Below are positions 13,434 through 24,490 of a DNA stretch of 64,000 nucleotides, in pieces. Position 1 is the first letter of the stretch; every line of letters begins with the position of its first letter. Made by a program: the position numbers and the translations under genes. Origin of the DNA: Zygaena filipendulae (lineage: Eukaryota; Arthropoda; Insecta; Lepidoptera; Zygaenidae); NCBI GenBank assembly GCA_907165275.2, contig OU015663.1:3732501-3796500 (forward strand). Direction: 5' to 3'. Under the pieces are notes generated by a model, which saw only the letters and a program-made list of their open reading frames with translations, did not search any database and had not been told where the DNA came from.

Positions 13434-14344
13434 GATTTAAATTAAAGTTGATAATTAATAAGGCGATTCTTATGGGGCTTATCAACTTGTGCAGGAATCC
13501 AATAGTTAAAAAAATGGACAAAATGGTAGACAGTTTTTCTTAAATTACAACAGTAAATGGTATAAAGTGCAACTCACCTAAATTTTCAGTAAGATGTCAA
13601 CGACGTCATAGTCCGGTGACATTCGCATAGCACAGCGCACAGCAAGCGTCCACAAAACACACCTCACTTGTAAAACTAAGTATCATTCGCAAAACAACTT
13701 CATCGATGATGTTACTACACCACTTATATTATTAATTTCGCTCAGCTTTTTCCTACAAAAAAGAAAATAACACTAAATAATAATAAAACAATGGTGTTAA
13801 TAGAATTACATTATTATCGATATCACACATTAGCACAACACTGGTTACGGCGGAACATCTTCGTGATTATAGAATTTTGAATGTCACTTGTTTTAATTAA
13901 TGATTATTTTTTCATAGTATTTTAAGTTACTTTGTGATTGCATGATTATTATTATATTAAACTTCAAATTTTTCCACTTTCGTCCGGTCACTGCAATGTG
14001 GAAATCATGACTGGTTAGACAATGTTGACTTGTTATTTGACTAATTCCGCTGACTCGGATACTTGGGTATGTTAGTGTTTGTTCTTTACAATATTGCGTG
14101 TTGTTTATATATTGTTTATATGTGTGCGTGTTACGTTGATTTGTTTGGGGAACCCGAACTTGCAACATTGTGTAACAAAGCAGTTAAAATTGAAACATAA
14201 CATATTAAATGCACTATAGTAAATGTTGAAATGAAAGCACCACAAAACCATCATTTCATAATGACCAGATGAGTAGGTACCTAGTTAAGACATGAATGCG
14301 TAACAAACAAACATTCGCATTTATAATAGTCAGGATTAAAATTA

Positions 14345-14512
14345 TCTATACTAATATTATAATTGAAGAGCTAAACTTTGTGAATTGTGAGCCGATTTTG
14401 AAAATTCTTTAACTTAGCTACTGTAGAACTGAGTGACATGGGATACTTTTTATCCTGAAATTCCCACGGGAAGTTCGAAACTACCGCGAGTGAAACTGCG
14501 GGGGTCAGCTAG
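14345..14512 (+). mobile_element. Helitron-like repeat, complete
   Basis: Starts TCTATACTAATATTATAA and ends AAACTGCGGGGGTCAGCTAG with a T following. Confidence 0.88.
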
Positions 14513-14593
14513 TATAATATACAGGTACGTAAGAGAATAGGGTAAACACAAATAACTAACCAATAGACCAAAGGTGATATTACCATGTGTTTT

Positions 14594-14745
14594 AAGCAAT
14601 ATTATAAAAGCGAAAGTGAGTTTGTGACGCTTTCAAGCATTAACGGCTCAACCGATCATGAAATTTTGCAATACACGTTGCATGGGTACAGGGGAGGACA
14701 TATTTTTATCCCGAAATTCCCGCGGGAAATTATAAATTTTAAAAG
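14594..14745 (+). mobile_element. Helitron-like repeat, 3'-truncated
   Basis: AATATTATAAAAGCGAAAGT through GAAATTCCCGCGGGAAAT; the terminal hairpin and CTAG are absent. Confidence 0.78.
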
Positions 14746-15640
14746 TTTGATTATATTAATTACGCATTTCTCAAAACTTTACATGCTATTTTCTTTTTAA
14801 TTTCGCATTATAATATCACTTCCATTTTCTGTGCTATTTATTGAAGACATTTACAAGTATTAACGCCTGATGTAACGTCTTTCTGTAACGTAAGTCTGTT
14901 GATGATGATGATGACATATAAGACAGGTACTAAATACACTATTGTTGCGTCTCTAATTTCCTGTGAGGTTTTAATACTGCTTATTATTGTGTTAAACAAA
15001 AGGGGTGGTTGGAAGTTCTTTTTTTTTATTTATTTCATCTAAATATCAATTATGTACGACTGAGTACAATTCATATCCCTAACAACAACTGAATACTGTG
15101 TTTAAATGCGTGCCTATTATTATAAAATACTTCATATCTATTATATTATTAAAATAAAAAAGAAGGTGTGTATTTATAGTTAAATAGGGTTTTTAATTGT
15201 AATTATAGAAAAACAATATGGCTGCCAGCCGGTGAACGCTTGGTTAGTTGCAAATTCGGGTTTTACTCGCATTTTATTCAATTTGACGTTGTCTATTGTT
15301 CATTGGCTATATTAATCATAGATTTTTGCACTAAAATATTAACGCTGTTGATAATTATTTGTATGGGTTTTATTATTACTAAGCTTTTTGTTTTACTAAG
15401 GTCATAAGTTGATAATAAAATGTGTAGATTTTAATATTATATATCTGTTTGATTTAGAGAAATATGTTGTAAAAATAAGTCATTAATTTGAATACTGGAT
15501 TTTGCATGCTTTTCTACATTGAGACAGATTAAAATGTGTTGAAAGCACGCTGTTTGACCATGACACGCCGCGTTCCAATAACCCACCACAAACACTTCCC
15601 CGTGTACGCAAAGAAGCTTCATTAAAAAAACAAATACATA

Positions 15641-15994
15641 CCGCCGCACTCAGAGTCGACTTTAATGATTACTTAGTTAAGTATAGATTTTTAAAAGAAA
15701 ACTGCCGCAATCAGACAAGTTTAATAAATTCATGTTAATTGGCATTTAACTAATTAAGTTACATCTCATTAAATGCCAATTAATTTACTGAACTTCACTG
15801 ATTGCGGCAGTTTTGTTTTAAAAATCTATACTTAACTAAGTAATCATTAAAGGCGACTCTGAGTGCGGCTGTTAGTTACATCTCATTAAATGCCAATTAA
15901 CATTAATTTACTGAACGTCTCTAATTGCGGCAGTTTTGTTTTAAAAATCTATACTTAACTAAGTAATCATTAAAGTCGACTCTGAGTGCGGCGG
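15641..15994. mobile_element. long-TIR foldback MITE, composite copy 2 (1.5 units)
   Basis: A complete palindrome of the same family (15641-15872) is followed directly by a second right arm (to 15994), so one left arm serves two right arms. The centre is in the opposite orientation to copy 1. Flanks are ATA and TTA. Confidence 0.92.
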
Positions 15995-16126
15995 TTAGAC
16001 ATCGTGTCTTATGACTTCACTAATTTGTGATTTTTTTACCATCTAGCTATAGAGCTTATAGGACTGTGTTACTGGCACGCGCGTTAAAGTTGTTGGTCAT
16101 ATTCATTGAAGTAAATAACCATGTTG

Positions 16127-16324
16127 TTAGAGCAATTCAGGGTTTAGGCGGGTCTTTCTTTCGGCTGGTACGATTTCAGTTATAACTTCGTTAAAAGATT
16201 TGATTTTGTTGGGGAAAGGACTTAAAATTTTAAGAATTTGTGTGATTTCTTTAACATTTTTTACTCTGGCAAATTGGACTCGACCATTCCCGTCTGTACT
16301 AAACAAAGAAGCCGTTACGAGCCT
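16127..16324 (-). CDS. unidentified open fragment downstream of dsx female exon
   Basis: The minus strand reads 65 codons without a stop after a TGA at 16325-16327, including STDGNGRVQFARVKNVKEIT and KSFNEVITEIVPAERKTRLN, ending P-E-L-L and TAA (16127-16129). The composition (mixed charged and hydrophobic residues) looks protein-like. There is no convincing start codon, and the frame upstream (L-E-I-L-E-E-Y-I-S-I-L-Y) is separated by the TGA. I do not recognise the family. The opposite strand ends in an ATT-rich tail (16386-16410) that could be a retroelement 3' end, so the open frame may be fortuitous antisense. It may also be a decayed gene fragment. Confidence 0.3.
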   Translation of the reverse strand, partial: RLVTASLFSTDGNGRVQFARVKNVKEITQILKILSPFPNKIKSFNEVITEIVPAERKTRLNPELL

Positions 16325-16693
16325 TCAACAACGGTACAGTATTGAAATGTATTCTTCCAATATTTCCAGGACTCGCCGATAAATGCAATAAATTATTATT
16401 ATTATTTGTTGTCACTTGTCAGTCGGAAATTGTACGTGGAATTTTTGAGCAAAATTGACATTAATTACGTCAACACTTGGTTTTTTTGTCATTATTATCA
16501 TATCAGACAGTATTGTTTGTTTCTTTTATGATGTTTATTTAAGGTGTTTGAATGTGTTATGTTAATGTACTGTTTTTTTTTAAAGATGGATTTGTGTTAA
16601 ATGCAATGTGATTTTTTTTGTAGGTTTTATCTATGTTTTTGAATTATCACTTTTTATGGCAGATGAATTAACGAACGACTTAAGTACTGTATT

Positions 16694-16788
16694 TTAAATT
16701 CCGTACTGGCGAGTTGAGTTCCGTAGTTCTAGGCCGTCGAAGACGTTCAAATTGTTCCTCTTGGCGTACTCGTTCACTATCATTTTGC
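16694..16788 (-). CDS. dsx: doublesex, female-specific exon (coding part, with stop)
   Basis: Female-specific C-terminus of DSX. The minus strand continues the split codon from the OD2 exon (G|GC) and reads GKMIVNEYAKRNNLNVFDG, then LELRNSTRQYGI and TAA at 16694-16696: 30 residues after the split glycine. The G-K-M-I-x-N-E-Y-A and F-D-G-L-E-L-R-N-S-T-R-Q motifs are diagnostic for the female exon of lepidopteran dsx. The acceptor is TTGTCCACAG (16789-16798). In Bombyx this exon is included in females and skipped in males. Here the frame runs past the conserved STRQ for only three more residues (Y-G-I). A possible weak donor, GTACGG, overlaps the CAG of that Q codon. Splicing there would replace the Y-G-I ending with sequence from another exon, but I could not find such an exon. 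The 3' end of the exon beyond the stop is not determined; a GTGATA further on is a possible donor. Confidence 0.93.
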
Positions 16789-17556
16789 CTGTGGACAATC
16801 CGAAAGGGCACAGCAATATTATAAAACATTCGCAGAGCAAGACAGAGAAACAAGAGAAAAGAAAACATTAATAATAAAATAAAAACTAAATAAATAAACT
16901 TAATAAATTGAAATAGAAACTGTATTAGTAGGTACCTATGTTTTTTTGACAATAAGTTCCAGACACTAAGTAACTCGATAATTTTTTTAAGACATAAGAA
17001 ATTCATATAATAAATTAAATACGTGACGAAAATTTGATTGTGTTTGAATTTACTGGAATTTTTAAAACGAAATTCTATGACCGTCTTTAAAAGATTAAAA
17101 ATGCAGTTTTGTTCATAAAAAATGTGAAACAAAAATAACTCGATATGAATTTTCTTGTTTCATGAATATTGCTTACTTTTAAAAAGTGGTTTCATCTGTT
17201 TTTAATATTCATCATTAATCTTGTATTCTTTTGTGTGCAACAAAGTACAAAAAAAAATAATAATGTTACGCACCATCTCCTTCATTGGTGAGCCGATTTT
17301 TTTTTTATTATAGGCAATAGGTACAATATTATTAATTACTTACTATTATAGGTAGGCTTTTTTGGAGATTATCTCCAGGTTAGTCCATTAAAATCGGATG
17401 AAAATTGAAGCCACCTTTTGTTAAGTGATTATTAGGTAAGTATATTGTATATTTAACAGGTATAGACAATTCGGTATAATAATTTTCAACCCATTCAACA
17501 CTAGGCTTATTATAGGTAGCGATTATGTGAAAAACATCTGGTTCGTTTAGGTAATA

Positions 17557-17782
17557 TGGACGCAGATAAGCAATAACATGTTAACCCACAAAATGAAGTT
17601 ATTGATACAGAACGATTTATTGAGAGTTAGAGAACGTTTTTCAATTATGTGTTTACTTCATTACATTGTATAAATATGTAACAATATGTTGAACATAAAA
17701 AAATGTTGACACAAAATGGCGCTATAGTTTTAAAACACGATTTACTTAAAATTTCTCCAGTGTGGGTGCTTATCTATGTCCA
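17557..17782. mobile_element. MITE family V, copy 1
   Basis: Begins TGGACGCAGATAAGCAATAA and ends GCTTATCTATGTCCA, forming terminal inverted repeats of about 15 bp. Full-length homologue at 19612. Confidence 0.88.
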
Positions 17783-17876
17783 TATAATATATGTAGGTCA
17801 ATAAAAATGTACGAACAATACGGGTCATCAATAATGTTTTTTTTCTTTTATAAGTACCTATCTAATGTAAAATATG

Positions 17877-18231
17877 TATACAACGTGTTAATGAATTAAC
17901 TGAAAACCTGATACACCCCATTTAAAAAAATAAACAATAATATGATTAAAATATATTTTATGTCGAAAAAATTTATACTTTAAAAGTTATTCAACATCAG
18001 TTTGAAGGTGACCTATCTACGAAATTCCAAGCGCTACGCCCGCGCTTACCGGTTCGAATTTTTTTGCTGCGGGCGGCGTACGCGCCTAATATTGAATTAT
18101 AAATAATTTAGACATGGGCTAGTAAAAATGAAAAAATATAACCTATATTTAAAAATAGTGCGATCGATTCGCTAGTCGATTCTGAGCAAACTACTTTCTA
18201 GTTTTCAGTTAATTCATTAACACGTTGTATA
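17877..18231. mobile_element. MITE family U, copy 2
   Basis: A 355-bp copy alignable over its full length with 4798-5149. The terminal inverted repeats are almost perfect (TATACAACGTGTTAATGAAT and CACGTTGTATA). It lies in the dsx intron. Confidence 0.93.
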
Positions 18232-18261
18232 TTTAATAAAAGATATTAATTTTATAGAAGA

Positions 18262-18495
18262 CTATTTGTGCCCCGCGATTTCACCCGCGTTGATTTCAAA
18301 CTTCCCGCGGGAATTTCGGGAAAAAAGTACCCTATGTGTGAATGTGATGTATAAGCTATATTATTATAAAGTTTCATTTAAATCCATCCAGCAGTTTTTG
18401 CGTGAAAGAGTAACAAACATCCATCCATCCATCCATCCATCCATCCATCCATCCATACATACTTACAAACTTTCGCGTTTATAATATTAGTATGA
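18262..18495 (-). mobile_element. Helitron-like repeat with (ATCC)n expansion
   Basis: GCCCCGCGATTTCACCCGCG at the left and TTTATAATATTAGTATGATA at the right. An ATCC microsatellite (18419-18453) replaces the usual AAAC run. It is in the dsx intron. Confidence 0.85.
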
Positions 18496-18798
18496 TAGTA
18501 GGATAATTATGTAAGATAACAACAAAACAATTTTATAGGGGAAATTGTTATTTGGGAGATTTAATTGTCCGGCTTCACTTGACAAAAAAAAACTAAAAAG
18601 AACTTATAATATCTTCTTATTCCATGTATAATAGATAAAATAACTACTTTTGGCGGTTTTTATAGGTACTTACTTTAAGTTTTTAAATAAAATAGCAATT
18701 TACAATATTTACATTTAACGTTTTCTTTTTGAATTGAATATCTCAGAAGATGTTTTTTATTTATTTTTTTATAAACTTGATAAGAAGAATTATGATTA

Positions 18799-19043
18799 AC
18801 GGCCGCACCCAGAGACGTTTTAATGGTTATTAAATTTTAAGTAAAGATTTTATAAACAAAACTGCCGCACTCACAGACGTAGGTACATTAAATTAATGTC
18901 AACAGGCATTCAACTAAATTCAACTTAATTAGTTAAATACGAATTAACATTAATTCAATGAACGTTTTTGAGTGCGACAGTTTTGTTTTTAAAATCTTTA
19001 CTTAAAATTAAGTAATCATTTAAACGACTCTGAGTGCGGCCGT
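18799..19043. mobile_element. long-TIR foldback MITE, divergent subfamily copy
   Basis: ACGGCCGCACCCAGAGACG at the left and CGACTCTGAGTGCGGCCGT at the right, flanked by TA on both sides. The inner arms resemble copy 1 but differ by about one base in five. It lies within the dsx intron. Confidence 0.9.
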
Positions 19044-19611
19044 TATTATGATAAAATTTAACAAAGGTGAAAACTACCTGTAGATTTATTATAAAACAAA
19101 CGTTCTAAAATCATATTTTCGCCTTTGAACATGTTTTTATTGAGTACCTACCTATTTACTGATTTAATTTCTATTTCATGTACAAAAAAATCAAGATAAA
19201 TATATATGGTAGGTATATAAAGTAATTTTAATTAGGTTACATAAGAAAACAACAGAGAATATAAATATAGATGGCATAATATATTATATGTCAGATTCAA
19301 TCTAATAATTATAAAAATAATTATAAAACATTATTGAAATCGCCTTGCAAATGGATCTATTTAAATAAAATCAATGATATTACAATAAAGAAAGGTAGAT
19401 AGGCTGTATAGATCGACTAATACGTATACAAAGTCAAAAAAATGCGATGAACCCCAAAGCTTCGTTTAACTGAGTTCATAGAAAAACCACCATTTTTCGA
19501 ACTCCCACGATGCTACGGTTTACGGTCCCCCGTTCGTCCCATTACAGTTTGTCCCCTTAGTATATGGGACGATGGTTACAGATACTTTCGTACCGAGGCT
19601 AGGGGGACAGA

Positions 19612-19861
19612 TGGACGCAGATAAGCAATAACATGTTAACCCACAAAATGAAGTTATTGATTCAGAACGATTTATTGAGAGTTAGAAAACGTTTTTTAAT
19701 TAAGTTTACCTTATTACATTGTTTAAATATGTATCTGAATATTGAACATCAAAAATTTGACACAAAATGGCACTATAATTTTAAAACTTTATGTTAATCA
19801 AAATTTCTCCAGTTTGGGTTAACACACTATTATGTCCTTAATATGTGCTTATCTATGTCCA
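19612..19861. mobile_element. MITE family V, copy 2
   Basis: The same termini as 17557-17782. It retains extra sequence near the right end (GGGTTAACACACTATTATGT) that mirrors the left GTTAACCCACA and is lost in copy 1. Confidence 0.88.
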
Positions 19862-20222
19862 GATGGGAATTTATTCTTTTATCCATTTGAATTTTATGTT
19901 GTGTTTGTTTCCCTAAACTTGCAAGTGGAACGAACGGGAATATACACCGATACACTTTTTATTGTAATATCATTGATCCCCTGTTTCTAGAACGCTTATT
20001 TAGTGACAGCAATTTGAAGATCGATTTGTAATGGTTCTATTTTCAAATTCTAATCCTGGCTCTACTACGTAATATTGGAGAGCTGTTTTTTTCCTAGCCG
20101 ATAGGGAATTCAAATTCAGAATCCCACTCCTTTTTTTTTCTAGTTCTTTGTAGTGTTCTAGAAACCGGACTCCTGAGGCTAAACAAATGAAATGAATATA
20201 AATAATTGAACCAAGTACATAC

Positions 20223-20366
20223 CTTCATCGATCTTTCTGGAGGCCTCGTCGAGGTCACTGCCCGCATAGTTCAGGATCACTAGCACCAGCGGCATCATCT
20301 CCCACGAGTAGTGGAACTTATCTAATAGTTTGTGACAGTTCTCCATTAGCGAGTCTATGGACGCTG
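20223..20366 (-). CDS. dsx: doublesex, internal exon encoding first part of OD2 dimerisation domain
   Basis: Partial gene. DSX is a DM-domain transcription factor that directs sexual differentiation; this exon carries the start of its C-terminal oligomerisation domain (OD2), common to both sexes. The minus strand reads 47 codons, A-S-I-D-S-L-M-E-N-C through to R-K-I-D-E, including FHYSWEMMPLVLVILNYAG and SDLDEASRKIDE, which I recognise as the near-invariant lepidopteran DSX core. The exon is bounded by a pyrimidine-rich acceptor ending CCAG (20367-20370) and a consensus donor GTATGT (20217-20222). It starts with two bases of a split codon and ends with one (GAA G), which joins in phase to the female exon at 16788. 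The acceptor is a tandem NAGNAG (CAGCAG), so a form one residue shorter (upper end 20363) is possible. The DM-domain exon should lie at higher coordinates and was not found in this window. The product is very likely correct; the exact acceptor is less certain. Confidence 0.95.
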
Positions 20367-20937
20367 CTGGAACAAAAGAGACGGCGTCTTATCATATTTG
20401 GTATGTATCATAAGCATTCAATTGCAAGGTTTATTTTCTTGGTTCGTTTAACTCGCCAATAGAGTCATTTTCTTGGTTTCCCGCAATACCATAACAGTCT
20501 CTAGTGAAACTAGAAGCGAAGTGAGTGCGGATTGCGAGGTAATTTACTTTTTCATAAAAGGATAGCTGATGAGAAAATTCGTCAGATTTTGGTGATCGAA
20601 ATATCAAATCTTAGCTTTTTAATATACCTTGAGAACTTGAGAACGGGTGAAGGAGAGTAAAATAATGGGTTATCATCAGACTGTAGTCAATGGTATAGTA
20701 GCGACATAACATATCTTCCCACACTTAAGCTCGTCTGCATTCGAGTTACCGTTTATTTATACAGCTCAATACGAGGAGGCTACTTGGTGTTAACGCTTTA
20801 TGACATAGAGTAAACAAATAATAAGAGTCATTGAGAGACAGATTCATGAAATGTATACTGCGACTCACAGCTTAGGAATGTCGCCATGGTCGGGCATAGT
20901 GTTAGGTATGTTATCTAAGGTCAGGGTCAAGCACATG

Positions 20938-20976
20938 TGGATGCCGATGAGCAATAACGTGTCAACCCACACAATG
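20938..20976 (+). repeat. MITE family V, left-end fragment
   Basis: TGGATGCCGATGAGCAATAA followed by CGTGTCAACCCACA matches the V left terminus; the remainder is absent. Confidence 0.6.
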
Positions 20977-21088
20977 TCTATGTGCAGTTTCTATTACCCG
21001 TGAGCAATTATATACATATATAGAATGTCTTAGCCCGTGAGTAAACCGTAGTCTAAACAGTACCGGAATCAAGTAATAATGTATCTTA

Positions 21089-21248
21089 ATATTATTATAA
21101 TAAAGAATCTATGGATCTACTGAACCGATTTTGAAAATACTTTCACTTATAGGAAGCTACGGTAGTCCTGAGTGGCATAGGGTACTTTTATCCCAAATTT
21201 TCACGGGAACTCCGAAATTACCGCGGCATGACCGCGGGGGACAGCTAG
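21089..21248 (+). mobile_element. Helitron-like repeat
   Basis: TAATATTATTATAATAAAGA at the start and GCATGACCGCGGGGGACAGC then TAG at the end. Confidence 0.85.
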
Positions 21249-21356
21249 TACAAAAAGTTCGTTTGTTAGGCTTTCACGCCTAACTAAACTGATCATGAAA
21301 TTTTGCATATACGTTGTCAGGGGTACAGAAAAGGACATAGGGTACTAAACAGCTAG
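21249..21356 (+). mobile_element. Helitron-like repeat lacking the 3' hairpin
   Basis: Directly follows the previous copy. It has GTTCGTTTGTTAGGCTTTCA and GACATAGGGTACT, then jumps to AAACAGCTAG; the GC-rich hairpin segment is deleted while CTAG remains. Confidence 0.8.
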
Positions 21357-21938
21357 TCTAATAATAAAAATGTTTTAAAATATTAAAACTTAATTAAAGA
21401 GAATAATAAAATACCTACTTAGACATTATTTATCAGACAACGCCACCTGGTTCACAATAAAGCAGAGCTAGTTCTATAGAAACCAAGCAACTGATAGATG
21501 TAATTACTTATTATGTAAATACGTATAGGTATATACATTGTACATAACTACATAAAATGATACTCGTACTTACATACTAACCACATGAATGACGTATTCT
21601 ATTATTCCTAACAAGGTACACCAATTATTACTTATGTGCTACATAGGTACAACATAAGAACGAAACGTGACCGGAGAATAGCTCAAGCAATCGTCACTTG
21701 GCACACAATGGCGGCAGTAGACATAAACAAGGATTATCTGACTATCATCAGCTGCCACTCTGCCCTGTAGACTCGCAACTCGCACAGCAACCACACGACC
21801 AAAGATATTATATATATCGCTGAAATTATATGTGAAGAAATGTAGGTACATATGGAAATATTTAGCTGCACATCAAAATATTTTTAAGCAAATGTAACAT
21901 CAATATGACTACGCATATAATTTATTGACTACTATAGC

Positions 21939-22075
21939 TATTCCTCGCGGTTTCACCTGCATTAACATCGGAGTTCTCGCAGGGATCCCGAAAAAAGTAC
22001 CCCATCTCCTATTCTAGAATATTATCTATCTCTATCATCCATTCATCCATCCAAACTTTCCCATATACAATATAA
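21939..22075 (-). mobile_element. Helitron-like repeat
   Basis: GCTATTCCTCGCGGTTTCAC, then CGGAGTTCTCGCAGGGATCC and a CATCC microsatellite. Confidence 0.72.
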
Positions 22076-22424
22076 CTAAGTACACAGGTATCTATCTACA
22101 TGTTACAGGCATAAGCTCCCATGATTTAGCAAAATTCGAGACAAGAAAATGCTATTGAGTAGAAATAAGCTACAATTTTACTTGGGTAATTAGTGTACTT
22201 AACCACAATATTTATGCATTTTTTTTCGTTTTGTTTCGTCATAATATAACGCGCTCTGTCTTTTTACCGTTTTATAATTTTTCAACCCCTTAAAACGGCG
22301 GATTATGCTGTGATTAAGAAACCATACTCAATTCTCTAATTATTTTAGTATTTTTTGGTTTTCTTTGCCTGTCTGTTAAAAAACCTATAGATATAATACA
22401 TACTTCAATTCCGCTTTACAAAGC

Positions 22425-22562
22425 AAACAAAGAAGTGAAAAAGCAAACGAACAACAAGAAAGTTGCACGAGTCGCTTTTACAGATGGAGAATTTTCCCTA
22501 AAAAGCACTACTGACATCAAGACGCATCAGCGATTCAAAGACGGTAGAACCGTCACATCGTA
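22425..22562 (+). CDS. candidate small exon or ORF of unknown function
   Basis: The plus strand reads KANKEVKKQTNNKKVARVAF then TDGEFSLKSTTDIKTHQRFK and D-G-R-T-V-T-S before TAA. ACATC|GTAAGTAG near 22556 is a good donor and a pyrimidine-rich tract precedes the region. I do not recognise the sequence; chance is quite possible. Confidence 0.22.
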
Positions 22563-23267
22563 AGTAGCAACATGGTAAGCCATTGTGTAAGTGTACCAAC
22601 ATCTATAAAACCCGAAGTCAGAAGGTCACGCCGCATCACCGCGCCACGGACGGTCGCTCGAAGTTTTACGATCCTCCTTTGTTAGCAGACAGTGCCCGTC
22701 GGCCATAAAAACCTATTCAAAAAGTATTCAGACTAACATACAGACGAACGCATTCGTCACAGTTTAGAACTTGCGAGTACGCGAAACGTAGGTGCTAAGC
22801 TAACGGTGGTAACATGCGAATGTGTTCATTTTCAAGTAGCGAGTATAGGCATACTTTAATACAGCCTTTTCGCATGTACAACGTTGTAAGTTTTACATAT
22901 GTATACTAAGACATTGAGAACTTTCACAATTTTGTTATTAACCTTTACTGGGGTCAAATCTCTTCTTAATCTAAGATATTTAATTAGGTATAAGAAAAAA
23001 TCGATAACATAATAATATGGAGAACAGAATAGGTACTTAAACACTACGTTTTTCTTACTAAGTGTCTAATATTGGTCACTTCTGAAGATTTTTAATAAAA
23101 AAAAAATTACACCATAAATTTTTCCCTCCATAAAAGTATAACGTGTTTTTATTTGTTGAATCGACTTCCACACACCATCGGAAGAACAGTTCGATCGGTC
23201 GAACCAGCAGATTAATAAGATCACACTAAGCGCTATAGACCAGCGTCATAATTCATTTATAACTAAT

Positions 23268-23530
23268 GTTACGATTTAACTCAAAAACTACTGAACCGAT
23301 TCACCATTAGTAAGCTACATTATTCCTGAGTAACATAGGCTATATTGTAAAACGGAATTCCCGCGGGTAACGTTTCAACTGCGTTAATTTTGCAGTTCCG
23401 GTGGGAATTCCGGGATGAAAATTACCTTTTGTCCTTCTCTGTACCCCTGACAATGAATATGCAAAATTTCATGGTGATCGGTTGAGCCATTAAGGCGTGA
23501 AAGCGTAACAAACAAACGAACAAATAAACA
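23268..23530. mobile_element. head-to-head pair of Helitron fragments
   Basis: 23268-23362 is a plus-oriented fragment (CTACTGAACCGATTCACC to GGAATTCCCGCGGGTAACG). 23363-23530 is minus-oriented (TGCAGTTCCGGTGGGAATTC to GCGTGAAAGCGTAACAAACA). The two meet at the hairpin region. Confidence 0.75.
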
Positions 23531-24059
23531 AAGTGATGTGGAGATCGAACGCGCGACACCTTCACAATCAGGTAGGTACACTAACAAATATAAATTAAAC
23601 CTATGAAAACTGCTATAGTATGCTATAGTACACATGCAGTATATTAATAAAATTAGAATCTAATAATATGATTTCTGCCTTAATTTCCTTGGAATTATAT
23701 AACTTGAGAATAAATGTAAAATAAACTGCACTCTAGTTGTGTGGAAACATTGGAGCTATATCCTAAAGTACTTATAGATAGCTGCAGTGCGCCAGTTGAG
23801 TTTGGTCACGTTTTATTATCTGGCGCTTTTACGACTCCGGTTTCTATGCTGTATTAAAGTGCACTAGACTAGGCCATAATAGCATATTGTACTACAAATA
23901 CAGACCCTATACCACCACCATCTCTTAAGCAGTGTTATTTTAACCTTACTTCGAAATTTTGTCCACTCTAATTTCGACTCTACAAACTATGTGTTAAAGT
24001 TCAAATTTCAATAAATGATATTGTTGTCAATTAGTAGCTTTAGAGTCGTTAAAGAATTG

Positions 24060-24140
24060 GACAAATCATACAAAAGGCGAACTGAATGCCTATGGCAATC
24101 TCTACCGGTAATCAATTAAATAAAATATAAAACTTTATTT
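24060..24140 (-). mobile_element. LINE 3'-end repeat, degraded copy
   Basis: GGCGAACTGAATGCCTATGG and CAATCTCTACCGGTAATCAA resemble the 12695/58374 family. Confidence 0.5.
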
Positions 24141-24264
24141 TCACAGAGAAACGCAATTACTTTGTTTCATTATTCCGATTAAACGAGAGTGTAATTTCTG
24201 TGCCCCTGATAACGTGTAGTGTACACAATTTAATGCAGTTTTACCTACGTTAATTTGTACGATC

Positions 24265-24375
24265 TACAGTTGGAGCCGCGGTTCCCCGGGCATACTACCT
24301 CGCCCGGCGGCGCGGCGGCAGGAAGCTTCCCCTTTTGTGGCGGTCGAGTCATATTATTCATCCTGCTCCCGCTAC
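24265..24375. other. GC-rich island in the dsx intron
   Basis: About 110 bp of unusually high GC, with CCGCGGTTCCCCGGGCATAC and CGCCCGGCGGCGCGGCGGCA. Several frames on both strands are open over it, which is expected from composition alone. It could be a small exon, a promoter or a repeat fragment. Confidence 0.4.
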
Positions 24376-24490
24376 AATAGTAAGGTTATAATTAATAGAA
24401 TAGTTTTCAATTTCAAAAAGAAAAATCTAAAACTGTAGAAGAATCAAACGGTCACAAAAGCTATACCTGCGGTAAATAGGTAGAAAACTA

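Larger units (their letters stand above)
16789..20222 (-). other. dsx: dsx intron between OD2 exon and female exon
   Basis: This intron is bounded by the GT donor at 20221-20222 and the AG acceptor at 16789-16790. Length is 3,434 bp. I see no further exon in it. It is largely repeat: MITE family V (17557-17782 and 19612-19861), MITE U (17877-18231), a minus-strand Helitron (18262-18495) and a foldback MITE (18799-19043). Regulation of female exon inclusion presumably involves sequence near its ends, but I recognise no specific splicing element. Confidence 0.8.

Noticed and set aside
15437..15649. Minus ORF beginning M-K-L-L-C-V, considered as a dsx female exon 4 because Bombyx DSX-F ends M-K-L-F-C-E
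   Set aside because: There is no splice acceptor upstream (TTTTTTTAATG), the similarity is only five residues, and a MITE sits directly upstream.
16680..17132. A 150-codon minus-strand ORF overlapping the female dsx exon
   Set aside because: It reads a different frame from the conserved dsx residues and is mostly low-complexity AT-rich intron.
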